A stretch of DNA of 34,435 nt from the NCBI GenBank assembly GCA_020437905.1, contig JAGQVN010000016.1, forward strand, positions 1-34,435, in the 5' to 3' direction. The position numbers and the translations under genes are program-made. Below the pieces are notes generated by a model. The model was given only the letters and a program-made list of their open reading frames with translations, had not been told where the DNA came from and ran no database searches. This DNA comes from Flavobacteriales bacterium (lineage in GTDB: Bacteria; Bacteroidota; Bacteroidia; Flavobacteriales_F; PHOS-HE28). Below are positions 7,862-16,275 of the stretch, piece after piece. Position 1 is the first letter of the stretch; each line of letters begins with the position of its first letter.

Positions 7862-10800
7862 TCAAATATCCAAACTCAACGACAGGTGGAAGACCGGGTC
7901 CTGTATGACCCCATCATCGACTCCCCATGCCCAATCGGCACGCACATAGTACCCGAGCAGGCGGGTCCGTACCCCGAATCCATAATCGAAGAGAAGCGGT
8001 TCGCGTTGGTTCTTGATGGTGATCGTAAGGGGGTTCCTATCCACGACCTGGGTGTTGAACGAATTGTTCTCGGCGTAGGGATCCGATCCTGTCCATGCTA
8101 CGCCAGCATCACCGAAGGCGATGAGCTGAAAGCTTTGAAGGAAATCCGACCGTATCGGCCGGTCGAACAAGTAACGGAACAAGGGGAGCCGAAGCTCCGT
8201 GTTCCAGACCCCGAAGGAATTGCCGTTCCGCGCGTTGTAGAAGAATCCACGCATCGGGGTGGCACTGGCCTGATACACGTAGTTCTGGGAAAAGTCGATC
8301 GGGATCGAGTTATCCACCCTCGGAAAAAGCCAGTTGTCCACTCCTCCCAGGAAGTAGATCACCCTTCGGCTACCGAGCGAAGTGCTTCCCGCAAGTCGGT
8401 TGACAAGGACCATGTCCCGATGGATGCGAAGGGAATGCCGCAGGTCCAGGCCGAACACCTGCATGTCCGAGCTGGTCTCGTCAGGCTGCACGTAGTACTC
8501 TCCGAAGAACTTCACCTTCCAACCGGTATAGAGGTTGAGTCCAAGGGGAAGCGAACTGTCATAGACATACTCCAACTTGATCCCCGCCATCTGATCGGTG
8601 AAGTTGGAGGCCCGCAGGCTGAACAGGTCGGTGCTCTGCAGCACATACCTGTCATGTCGGTACATCAGCGTGCTACGCAAACTGGCCAATTCACTGAACG
8701 GCCAGCTGAATTGATAGGCTGCCGTGTGGGTATGGACCTTCAGGACCCCCAGTTGGGAAAGGCCCTGAAGGGACTGACGCATCACCGTGATCTTCTTGTC
8801 CATCCGCCTTTTCAGGTTGATGTAGGTAAGCATGTAATCGTTGTTGTTGAGGTTCAACGCGAGTCGAAATCCGCCCACGATCTTGTGGTCCTCGAACAGG
8901 TCGCTCACGCCCATCTGAATGAACCCGCTGAGCCCTGGGTTCAGGTTGGCTGCCCCGGTGAATGGTTGGTAGAACTGGAGATTATAGCTGTTGTCCACCT
9001 GGGTGAGCACCTCATCAATGGCGAAGTTCACATTGTAGTTCCGCTGCTCCGGGAACTTGAACTCCTGCTCCCCGACCGCTACGGTCTCTGCTCCAACCTG
9101 GCCGATGACCACCGGAGGTGTGGCCACGAGCTCCTTATCCTCTTTCCGGCCGTCCGCGACAGAAGGTTCCCCGACTTCGTCAAGGAACTGATAGTTGCGG
9201 ATGTCCACACGCTGCTCATCCTCGACCTCCGGCAGCCGGGGGTCTATCTTCACCACCGGACCGATCGGACCAAGGTCGTTGAAACCTTGATCGCCCTTGC
9301 CTTCCGCTCCCGGTTCGCTCCTCGGTCCATCGTCCATCCCGGCGCTCAATTCCGAGACCCGACCGACAAGGAACCGATAGCGCCCATTTTCATAGACCAG
9401 CTGGCCAATGCGACCGAACTCCGGCTGGACGTCCTGTTCGATGATCGAGCGTCGATAACGCGACAAGCGCTCGGTCTCAGCGAAATAGCGATAATGCACC
9501 GTGGTGTCGATATGGCTGACCACGCTGTCGTAGACCACGCGGAACCGCTGTTGCAGACCGGACCCGCCCAGGAAAGTGTAGCTGGCACTATCCAGACCAT
9601 ATGGCTGTCGTTCATCTGAACGGGGGCTATAGGTCAACCGCCGGAGCAACGAAGAGCGGCCCGCCAGATCATAGATGAAAATGTCGCGATCACCATTCAC
9701 CAGGTCGGCTGGCACATTGGGTCCTTCCGTTCGGAGCGTATCGTCCGAGCGATCGCTGGCGAATATGATCGCCTGGTCATCATCCACGAAACGTGGGTCG
9801 AGGTCATCGAACCGATCGAAGGTGAGCTGTTCCTGTCGATTGCCTAGCACATAGTACAGGTAGAGGTCCGTTCTCCCTTCACGAACGCCACTGAACACGA
9901 TGTTCCGTCCATCATTGGAATAGGCCATGCTCAACACCTTTTCCAACATGAACACGGGTTTGGTGGTGATCTTGCGATCGTTGAGCGTGTAGGTCTTCAT
10001 AAAAAGCTCCCCCTTCCGCTCAATGATGAACGACAATGCCTGGCTGCTGGGGTGCCAGGCTAGCACCGGGTACGTGCGATCAACGATCCTGTTGAGCTTC
10101 TTCTCCCCCTTGATGATCTTCCGTGTGCGCTGTTCTGCAATATCATGTACCCATACCTTGTACTGGCCCATCTCGTTGCTCACATACGCCGCAAAACGTC
10201 CATTGGGACTGATCCGGAATTGCTGATAGGCGCGTTTCCGCTTCGTTCGCACCGGCAGCTCGTTCAGGGTCATATCCTGGCCGGCACGTTCATCTGCTTC
10301 GTACTTCTCCTTGTAATGCAGCAGACATTCATTGCCAAGGTCCTTCAGTCGGACACCCAGTACGAACAGGAAGCCGCTCTCCACGTTGCGGCTCACGCGT
10401 GTCATGTACAGGATGTTCGGTATCACGCTCTCCCCGTACACATCGGCCACGTAGCTCCATACCGCGTGTCCAAAGCGAATGGCATCGCCGTCCCGAAGCC
10501 GGTTGAACTTCGCGAAACGATCGTTGAGCACACCATCCCGCCAAAGGCTTTCCTGCTCGGGGTCCATGGGACCTTCGATGTGTGCGACCAGACCCTTCGT
10601 GAACCATTCGGGAAGGTTCAAAAGGGTTGAATTCCGCAACACCTCACGCCAGTTGCCTCCGAACATCATCTGGTCCAACATGACCTGGGCCACCCCGGAA
10701 CGCACCTGACGGTCCAACGCCTGATGGTCGCCCTCGAAATACACGAAGACCTTCGTACCCACGATGCGCGTGACACCTCCGATATTGTACTGCTCCGCAC

Positions 10801-11134
10801 CGGAGATCCCGATGTTGCTTTGCCGGAAATCCGTGAGCGAGTTATAAACGATGAATTGAAGGCGTTCATCGATGGCGATATCCAGGTCCCGCTCAAGCTC
10901 CTTCAAGTGCTTGTGGGCTGAACGTGCCACGAACTGGGCAATATCCCTGCCCTCCTTGTAAAAATACGTTTCCAGCCGGTCGAAGCGGTAGTACTGCCAG
11001 AGGAAGTCCTGATACTGGACCCGGTTCTTGCCGTAATCCTGCTGCGCACCGTTGTAGAACTGGGCGTTGACCAGACCCGGGACCAGGAAGGCGAGTACAA
11101 GAAGGATGAGGCGGGAAGCGGTCTTCAACTGCAC
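7862..11134 (-). CDS. TolB-like beta-propeller and outer-membrane barrel protein with peptidase-like N-terminus
   Basis: This is a 1090-residue exported protein. A signal peptide ends near LVNA with Gln at +1. Residues about 25-310 resemble the helical metallopeptidase (peptidase MA/gluzincin-like) region found ahead of such propellers: PEWFTKGLVAHIEG matches the usual 'P.WF.EGL..Y' segment, but no HExxH is present. Residues about 320-585 are a TolB/PD40 propeller (SPNGRFAAYVSNEMGQYKVW, SNDGRNIVFSGVREGRTDLY). A polar linker (about 590-700) and a C-terminal ~375-residue beta-barrel domain follow. It is probably an outer-membrane protein with a periplasmic or surface propeller; its role is unknown. 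The start codon is a GTG at 11134 (a TTG two codons later also fits). It leads an operon with the TSUP and M20 genes (3-base gap). Confidence 0.8.
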   Translation of the reverse strand: MQLKTASRLILLVLAFLVPGLVNAQFYNGAQQDYGKNRVQYQDFLWQYYRFDRLETYFYKEGRDIAQFVARSAHKHLKELERDLDIAIDERLQFIVYNSLTDFRQSNIGISGAEQYNIGGVTRIVGTKVFVYFEGDHQALDRQVRSGVAQVMLDQMMFGGNWREVLRNSTLLNLPEWFTKGLVAHIEGPMDPEQESLWRDGVLNDRFAKFNRLRDGDAIRFGHAVWSYVADVYGESVIPNILYMTRVSRNVESGFLFVLGVRLKDLGNECLLHYKEKYEADERAGQDMTLNELPVRTKRKRAYQQFRISPNGRFAAYVSNEMGQYKVWVHDIAEQRTRKIIKGEKKLNRIVDRTYPVLAWHPSSQALSFIIERKGELFMKTYTLNDRKITTKPVFMLEKVLSMAYSNDGRNIVFSGVREGRTDLYLYYVLGNRQEQLTFDRFDDLDPRFVDDDQAIIFASDRSDDTLRTEGPNVPADLVNGDRDIFIYDLAGRSSLLRRLTYSPRSDERQPYGLDSASYTFLGGSGLQQRFRVVYDSVVSHIDTTVHYRYFAETERLSRYRRSIIEQDVQPEFGRIGQLVYENGRYRFLVGRVSELSAGMDDGPRSEPGAEGKGDQGFNDLGPIGPVVKIDPRLPEVEDEQRVDIRNYQFLDEVGEPSVADGRKEDKELVATPPVVIGQVGAETVAVGEQEFKFPEQRNYNVNFAIDEVLTQVDNSYNLQFYQPFTGAANLNPGLSGFIQMGVSDLFEDHKIVGGFRLALNLNNNDYMLTYINLKRRMDKKITVMRQSLQGLSQLGVLKVHTHTAAYQFSWPFSELASLRSTLMYRHDRYVLQSTDLFSLRASNFTDQMAGIKLEYVYDSSLPLGLNLYTGWKVKFFGEYYVQPDETSSDMQVFGLDLRHSLRIHRDMVLVNRLAGSTSLGSRRVIYFLGGVDNWLFPRVDNSIPIDFSQNYVYQASATPMRGFFYNARNGNSFGVWNTELRLPLFRYLFDRPIRSDFLQSFQLIAFGDAGVAWTGSDPYAENNSFNTQVVDRNPLTITIKNQREPLLFDYGFGVRTRLLGYYVRADWAWGVDDGVIQDPVFHLSLSLDI

Positions 11135-11209
11135 AGGTGGACGCTGAAGTTAACTACTTTGGCAGGGTGTTGTTCGCATTGCGTGCAGCGAATTTGGTGC
11201 TTTTCTGGC

Positions 11210-11845
11210 ATGCTTACCATCCAACGTTTCACCTTCAACCCATTTCAAGAGAACACGTACCTGGTCCATGACGACCGGCATGCCCTGCTCATCGACCCAG
11301 GTTGTTGGAACACGGCCGAAGAGGAAGAGTTGGCCCAATACCTAACGCAGCATGCACTGGAACCGATACACTGCATCAATACCCATGCCCACTTGGACCA
11401 CATTTTCGGCAATTCCTGGGCCATCGATCGGTTCGGCATACCGCTCCACTTGCACCCTGCCGATCTGGAGCTCCTGCGCGCAGCGCCGAGAATGGCAGAA
11501 GCGTACGGGCTGCGCATGGAACCTTCCCCGGAACCGACCGATCGGCTCATGGACGGAGGCTCGCTGAGCATCGGTCCGCACAAGTTGAAGGTCATCCACG
11601 CTCCCGGCCACTCTCCCGGACATGTGGTCCTGTATTGCCCCGAGCAGCGCTTTGTGATCGGTGGTGACGTGCTCTTCCAGGGCAGCATCGGTCGTACGGA
11701 CCTTCCTCTTGGTGATCACGAAGAATTGATCCGGAGCATCCGGGAAAGACTGCTCACCCTTCCCGATGATGTGATCGTGCACTGCGGCCATGGTCCTGCG
11801 ACGACGATCGGTCAAGAACGCAGGAGCAATCCGTTCCTGAACTAG
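11210..11845 (+). CDS. MBL-fold metallo-hydrolase (glyoxalase II-like, YcbL type)
   Basis: The 211-residue cytosolic protein has the full metallo-beta-lactamase-fold metal set: THAHLDH (His59, His61, Asp63, His64), His134 in APGHSPGH, Asp153 in GGDVLFQGSIGRTDLP, and His194 in HCGHGP. The order and the short length match the glyoxalase II-like YcbL group, which hydrolyses S-lactoylglutathione or related thioesters; many members are of unknown substrate. The ATG at 11210 is preferred because the family begins MLTIQRFTFNPFQENTYL; an in-frame upstream start at 11159 adds a Cys-rich 17 residues with no homology. The gene is divergent from the propeller-barrel operon (75-base gap) and converges on the next gene. 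Confidence 0.92.
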   Translation: MLTIQRFTFNPFQENTYLVHDDRHALLIDPGCWNTAEEEELAQYLTQHALEPIHCINTHAHLDHIFGNSWAIDRFGIPLHLHPADLELLRAAPRMAEAYGLRMEPSPEPTDRLMDGGSLSIGPHKLKVIHAPGHSPGHVVLYCPEQRFVIGGDVLFQGSIGRTDLPLGDHEELIRSIRERLLTLPDDVIVHCGHGPATTIGQERRSNPFLN

Positions 11846-11898
11846 GTCCGTGCCCAAGCACGCATCCGATCGATGCCTGGAGCCCCTGCACCAAAGGC

Positions 11899-12765
11899 TC
11901 AGGGATGATAGCCATCCGGTTTGTACTGCTTGCTCTTCTCGAAGGAGTTGTGCTTGATGGCCGGAGGGCAATCGAAGCCTTTCGGATAGCGCAGGAACAG
12001 GAAGCGCACGGACAGGATGATCGGCCGATACGTGCTGTTGAACCATTGCAACCTGCCAAAGCCCTGGTCCGATGGCACAGCACTGAATATCGGTGTCTCC
12101 AACGCCGGTATCAGGAGCAAACGCTGGTTCAACTTGAACCCGTATCCCACCTTCACATGGGCCTGTGCGATCAGGTTCGGCGGGACCGACTGGTCGGCCA
12201 GGACGAAGGCATCCCCGGCATAGGTCCTGCTCGATCCGATATCCAGGTCAGCGTTCAGGCCCAGGCTGAACTGCACGAACTGATAGTCCCCTGACTGAAC
12301 GAACTTGTTCGCATTGACATGCAGGGTGAGATACTGATCTCGGAAAGAACCTTCACCGCTGGTGGGTAGCACTGAGTCGGTCTCGTTGGGCCCGAAGCGG
12401 ACAAGGCCATTGTGTGCTTGAAGGCCATTGAGCTGTTTGTAGGCCAACCCGACATCCCAGTAGTCAAGTATCACCGGGTCGCGGGCGGCATGGAACCACC
12501 CGACTTCCAGGTACGCGCCGAAGCGACCGGTCGGATCGAAGGTCACGTTGTAAAGCGTATCACCAGCTCGGAACAGCTCCTCTTCCCGGTCATTGAACCG
12601 GGTCAAAGTGTAGGTGGCGCCCGGTGAGACATAGAGCCCTCCACGTCTCATTTTTCCGTCCGTGGGAATGATCTCCGGGCGCTTTCGTTCAAAGATCCGC
12701 TGCGCCTCGGTCGTGCCAAGATTGACAAGGAGAAGCAGAAGGGTGGCGATCCCTCGAGCGGTCAT
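11899..12765 (-). CDS. Predicted outer-membrane beta-barrel protein, unknown function
   Basis: The 288-residue product starts with a signal peptide (MTARG, hydrophobic run, TTEA with Gln at +1). It then shows alternating beta-strand segments typical of a small outer-membrane barrel (GLYVSPGATYTLTRF, GRFGAYLEVGWFH, VDMGLAYK-like stretch at the centre, YRPIILSVRFLFLRYP near the end). I do not recognise a named family; it resembles Bacteroidota 'hypothetical outer membrane protein' entries. The C-terminus continues about 30 polar residues past the last strand (ending PDGYHP), so the classic terminal aromatic of a BAM substrate is missing. It stands alone between the convergent MBL-fold gene and the divergent VCBS gene. 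Confidence 0.7.
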   Translation of the reverse strand: MTARGIATLLLLLVNLGTTEAQRIFERKRPEIIPTDGKMRRGGLYVSPGATYTLTRFNDREEELFRAGDTLYNVTFDPTGRFGAYLEVGWFHAARDPVILDYWDVGLAYKQLNGLQAHNGLVRFGPNETDSVLPTSGEGSFRDQYLTLHVNANKFVQSGDYQFVQFSLGLNADLDIGSSRTYAGDAFVLADQSVPPNLIAQAHVKVGYGFKLNQRLLLIPALETPIFSAVPSDQGFGRLQWFNSTYRPIILSVRFLFLRYPKGFDCPPAIKHNSFEKSKQYKPDGYHP

Positions 12766-12851
12766 GTTACGAAATTGGTCCGTCCTGTTGGTTCCAACGC
12801 GCTCCTGGATCGGAAAGTACGAACCGCGGATCGTGGGAGAGCGCTAGCGAT

Positions 12852-12882
12852 TTTGACCTGACCGCTGCCTTTTCTAACTTGG
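12852..12882 (+). promoter_or_regulatory. Bacteroidota-type promoter upstream of the VCBS/ASPIC gene
   Basis: A -33 element TTTG at 12852-12855 and a -7 element TAACTTGG at 12875-12882 (one mismatch to TAnnTTTG) are separated by 19 bases, the usual spacing for this phylum. The predicted transcript starts about 18 bases before the ATG at 12906. This argues against the in-frame TTG at 12879, which lies inside the -7 element. Confidence 0.5.
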
Positions 12883-12905
12883 TGAAGTTCCAAGATCCAG
12901 ACCCC

Positions 12906-15900
12906 ATGCCCTCAACCAGCCCACTCGGTGCTCCAGGGCTGTACGTGTTCGCACTCAAAGCGTTGGTGCTTGCGTCGTGCGGCTCCGCAGATGGAACGCG
13001 TACAAGCCCGTCCGCCGAGGATCCATCGCACGAAGCCCTGTTCGAGGTACTTGGCCCTGCGACCACGGGGATCGACTTTGTGAACGACCTGCGTGAATCG
13101 ACCGAATTCCACTATTTCACGCATCGGTACATGTACCTGAGCGGGGGTGTCGCGATCGGGGACATTGATGGTGATGAATTGCCGGATGTGTTCGTCACCT
13201 CGGTCCGCAATGGCAGCCGCCTCTTCAAGAATCTTGGTGACCTGAGGTTCGAGGACATCACCGGCACATCCGGCATCGACCTGGCGGAAAGCTGGGCAAC
13301 AGGCCCATCCATGTTCGACGCGAATGCTGATGGGCTGTTGGACATATACGTCTGTCTCGCCGGGCCATCCCGATCCTTCGAGGGCCTGGCGAATAAATTA
13401 TACATCAACCAGGGCAATGGTAAGTTTCTGGAAAGTGGGTCGGCTACCGGAACCGCATTGCCCTCTGTCTCCGAGCAGGCCTACCATTTTGACGCCGATG
13501 GTGACCACGACCTCGATCTTCTGGTCCTTGCTTATCGGACCGATTTTGAGAATGTGAGCCTGGTAGCGGACTACACGGTCCTGGAGAGCTCCAATCAATC
13601 CCATCGGCTTCTGATCAATGATGGGAACGGCGTATTCAGTGATCGCACCCCGGAGTCGGGGTTTCTCAGTCATGCGTGGGGCTTGAGCGCATCGATCGGG
13701 GACCTGGACAATGATCGACGCTCGGATGTGTATGTCGCCCATGACTTCGTGGAACCGGATCTGGTGATGATGAACGGCGGGGATGGCAGGTTCCATGACA
13801 AGGCCGGGGAGGTTTTCCGCCACATCTGTTTCTATAGCATGGGCAGCGACCTGGCCGACATCAACAACGACGGGCTCAATGACCTTTATGTGGCGGACAT
13901 GACCCCCCCTGACCACGGGCGAAGCAAGCAGAACATGGCCAGTATGCGCCCGAGCCAGTTCCACGACATGGTCAGGTACGGGATGCATCGCCAATACATG
14001 GTGAATGTGCTCCAACTGAACAACGGGAACGGGACCTTCAGCGATATCGCCCATTTGGCCGGTGTGGATCGTACGGATTGGAGTTGGGCTCCCTTGTTCG
14101 TTGACTTCGACCAGGATGGATGGAAGGACCTGTTCGTTTCGAACGGGATTTGGAAGGACGTGACGAACAATGACATGCTGAACGAATTGAAGCGGATCGA
14201 TCGGGAAAAGGAACGGCTCACGTTCGACCGCCTTGACCAACTGATGCCACAGAACTTTGTGGAGAACGTGATGTTCCGTAACAACGGCGACCTGTCCTTT
14301 GAGAAGATGAACGAAGACTGGGGCTATCATCACAAAAGCTCCAGTACAGGTGCGGCCTATGGGGATCTCGATGGCGATGGCGACATGGACCTGGTCATTT
14401 CGGACGTGGGAAGCACAGTGAAGGTCGTTCGGAACCTTGCCGTAGACCAGGGACGTGGCCATTGGCTGCAGTTGCGCTTGAAAGGGCTAGCTCCTAATAC
14501 ACTGGCCATCGGATCACGTGTGAACGTATATTCCAACGGCACGAACCGCATTTCCGACCTGTACACGGTCAGGGGTTTCCAAGGCTGCGTGGAGCCGCTC
14601 ATCCATGTCGGCCTTGGAAATGACGGCATCGACTCGGTGGCGATCGATTGGTATGATGGAACGCGTTCTGTCCTCAGCGGTATCCAGGTGGATCAGCGGA
14701 TCACAGTGGACAGGTCCTCCGTACCGACCAAGCCGCAGCCGCCTCGACCAATGGAGCGGTCCATGTGGGCTGAACAAGCCCGAACGATCGGCTTGGAACA
14801 TGTACATCGAGAAAGTGTGTTCAATGACTTCAAGGACGAGATCCTACTTCCTCATAGCCAAAGTGACCATGGACCCGCGCTCTGCACTGGCGACGTGAAC
14901 AGCGATGGCCGGGATGATCTCTTCATTGGAAGCGGTGCGGGTCAGGCTGCCGTGCTGTTCCTTTCCACGGCGGCTGGAGAGCTGCGGCAAGCGCCGGACC
15001 AACCTTGGGAGCAGATCAAGGATCAGGAGACCATCGGGGCTGAATTCTTTGACGCGGATGGGGACGGTGATCTGGACCTGTACACAGCTTCGGGCAGTAC
15101 GGAATTCGGTCAGGAAAGTGAACGCTATCAAGACCACCTGTACATCAATCAGGGACAGGGATCGTTCACACAAGCTCAGCAAGGATCCCTTCCGAGAATG
15201 TGGGTGCCAACGGATGCGGTGGCGTCCGCAGACATCGATCTTGATGGGGACTTGGACCTGTTCGTCGGCGGCAGGAACGTCCCTGGCGCTTATCCGGCGC
15301 CTCCCAGGAGCTTTGTCCTAGTGAATGACGGAACCGGGCGTTTTGAGGATGCCACGGAACGACTCGCGCCCGAGTTGGAGCGCATCGGGATGGTCACCGA
15401 TGCCATTTTCCATGATCTGAACAGAGATGGGACATCGGACCTGATCCTCTGCGGCGAATGGATGGGGATCGAGGTCTTCCAGAGCACAGGTGAAGGTTTT
15501 GTGCGGGCCAGTCAGCAATGGGTCCCTGAAGGTCTCGTCGGTTGGTGGAACGATCTGGAATTAGCGGACCTGGACAAGGATGGCGACCTGGACCTGGTCG
15601 CAGGGAACATCGGGCTGAACAACAAATTCCATCCCAGTCCGAAAAAGCCCCTGGAGATCTACATGGACGATCTCGATGGTTCAGGAACGAACGACATCGT
15701 GCTAGCCAAACATGGACCTGGTGATCAATGCGTTCCAGTGCGAGGCAAGGAATGCTCTAGCGAGCAGATGCCGTTCATCAACGACCGGTTCCCGACCTAC
15801 AAGTCGTTCGCGGAAGCCAGCTTGGAAGGGTTGTATGGAAAGGAACAGCTCGAGAAAGCCTTGCATTACAGCGCAACACATTTTGCCAACATGGTACTTC

Positions 15901-16268
15901 GTAATGATGGCGATCGTTTTACCTCTATGGAGCTTCCGAACCAGGCCCAGATCGCACCGATCAGAGGGTGCGTGGCACATGATGTCAATGGGGACGGGCA
16001 CGTTGATATCGTTGCCGTTGGCAACCGATGGGGCAGCGAGGTGGAGACCACGCGTTACGATGCGGGGAACGGCATCGTGCTGCTTGGGGACGGACAGCTC
16101 CGTTTCACGCCAATGACCGTCCAACAGAGCGGTCTGTTCGCTTCGCTCCACGCGAACGCAGCAGCCAAACTGATCCGAGGGAGCCAGGCATTCGTGGTGG
16201 TGACCAATATCGATGGTCCGGTCCAGGTGTTCGGGCCACCCCAGGAACAGAGCCTTGCGAAACGCTGA
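12906..16268 (+). CDS. VCBS/FG-GAP repeat lipoprotein with ASPIC/UnbV domain
   Basis: The 1120-residue protein has a predicted lipobox LASC with Cys25 as lipidation site, although the n-region before it lacks the usual early basic residue. Calcium-loop repeats of the DxDxDG...D type (FG-GAP/VCBS blades) fill the molecule. I count seven from about residue 86 (DIDGDELPD) to DLDGDGDMD. An ASPIC/UnbV domain follows at about 518-602 (GHWLQLRLKG...GSRVNVYS), then seven more from DVNSDGRDD to DVNGDGHVD near 1026. This implies two seven-bladed propellers flanking an ASPIC module. Such proteins are common in Bacteroidota as surface or periplasmic lipoproteins of unknown function, often beside SusCD-type systems; none is present here. 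It is transcribed alone and converges on kmo with a 7-base gap. Confidence 0.88.
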   Translation: MPSTSPLGAPGLYVFALKALVLASCGSADGTRTSPSAEDPSHEALFEVLGPATTGIDFVNDLRESTEFHYFTHRYMYLSGGVAIGDIDGDELPDVFVTSVRNGSRLFKNLGDLRFEDITGTSGIDLAESWATGPSMFDANADGLLDIYVCLAGPSRSFEGLANKLYINQGNGKFLESGSATGTALPSVSEQAYHFDADGDHDLDLLVLAYRTDFENVSLVADYTVLESSNQSHRLLINDGNGVFSDRTPESGFLSHAWGLSASIGDLDNDRRSDVYVAHDFVEPDLVMMNGGDGRFHDKAGEVFRHICFYSMGSDLADINNDGLNDLYVADMTPPDHGRSKQNMASMRPSQFHDMVRYGMHRQYMVNVLQLNNGNGTFSDIAHLAGVDRTDWSWAPLFVDFDQDGWKDLFVSNGIWKDVTNNDMLNELKRIDREKERLTFDRLDQLMPQNFVENVMFRNNGDLSFEKMNEDWGYHHKSSSTGAAYGDLDGDGDMDLVISDVGSTVKVVRNLAVDQGRGHWLQLRLKGLAPNTLAIGSRVNVYSNGTNRISDLYTVRGFQGCVEPLIHVGLGNDGIDSVAIDWYDGTRSVLSGIQVDQRITVDRSSVPTKPQPPRPMERSMWAEQARTIGLEHVHRESVFNDFKDEILLPHSQSDHGPALCTGDVNSDGRDDLFIGSGAGQAAVLFLSTAAGELRQAPDQPWEQIKDQETIGAEFFDADGDGDLDLYTASGSTEFGQESERYQDHLYINQGQGSFTQAQQGSLPRMWVPTDAVASADIDLDGDLDLFVGGRNVPGAYPAPPRSFVLVNDGTGRFEDATERLAPELERIGMVTDAIFHDLNRDGTSDLILCGEWMGIEVFQSTGEGFVRASQQWVPEGLVGWWNDLELADLDKDGDLDLVAGNIGLNNKFHPSPKKPLEIYMDDLDGSGTNDIVLAKHGPGDQCVPVRGKECSSEQMPFINDRFPTYKSFAEASLEGLYGKEQLEKALHYSATHFANMVLRNDGDRFTSMELPNQAQIAPIRGCVAHDVNGDGHVDIVAVGNRWGSEVETTRYDAGNGIVLLGDGQLRFTPMTVQQSGLFASLHANAAAKLIRGSQAFVVVTNIDGPVQVFGPPQEQSLAKR

Positions 16269-16275
16269 TCCGGAC

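Noticed and set aside
7634-9619. Long open frame (661 codons) on the plus strand
   Set aside because: It is antisense to the propeller-barrel and TSUP genes, with low-information composition and no family features. The minus-strand reading has a signal peptide, propeller repeats and operon overlaps.
7862-11134. Reading the propeller-barrel protein as an active metallopeptidase
   Set aside because: The HExxH zinc motif is absent ahead of the PEWFTKGL segment.
12879-12905. Upstream TTG start for the VCBS lipoprotein
   Set aside because: It falls inside the likely -7 box (12875-12882), and the ATG at 12906 gives a signal sequence ending directly in the lipobox.
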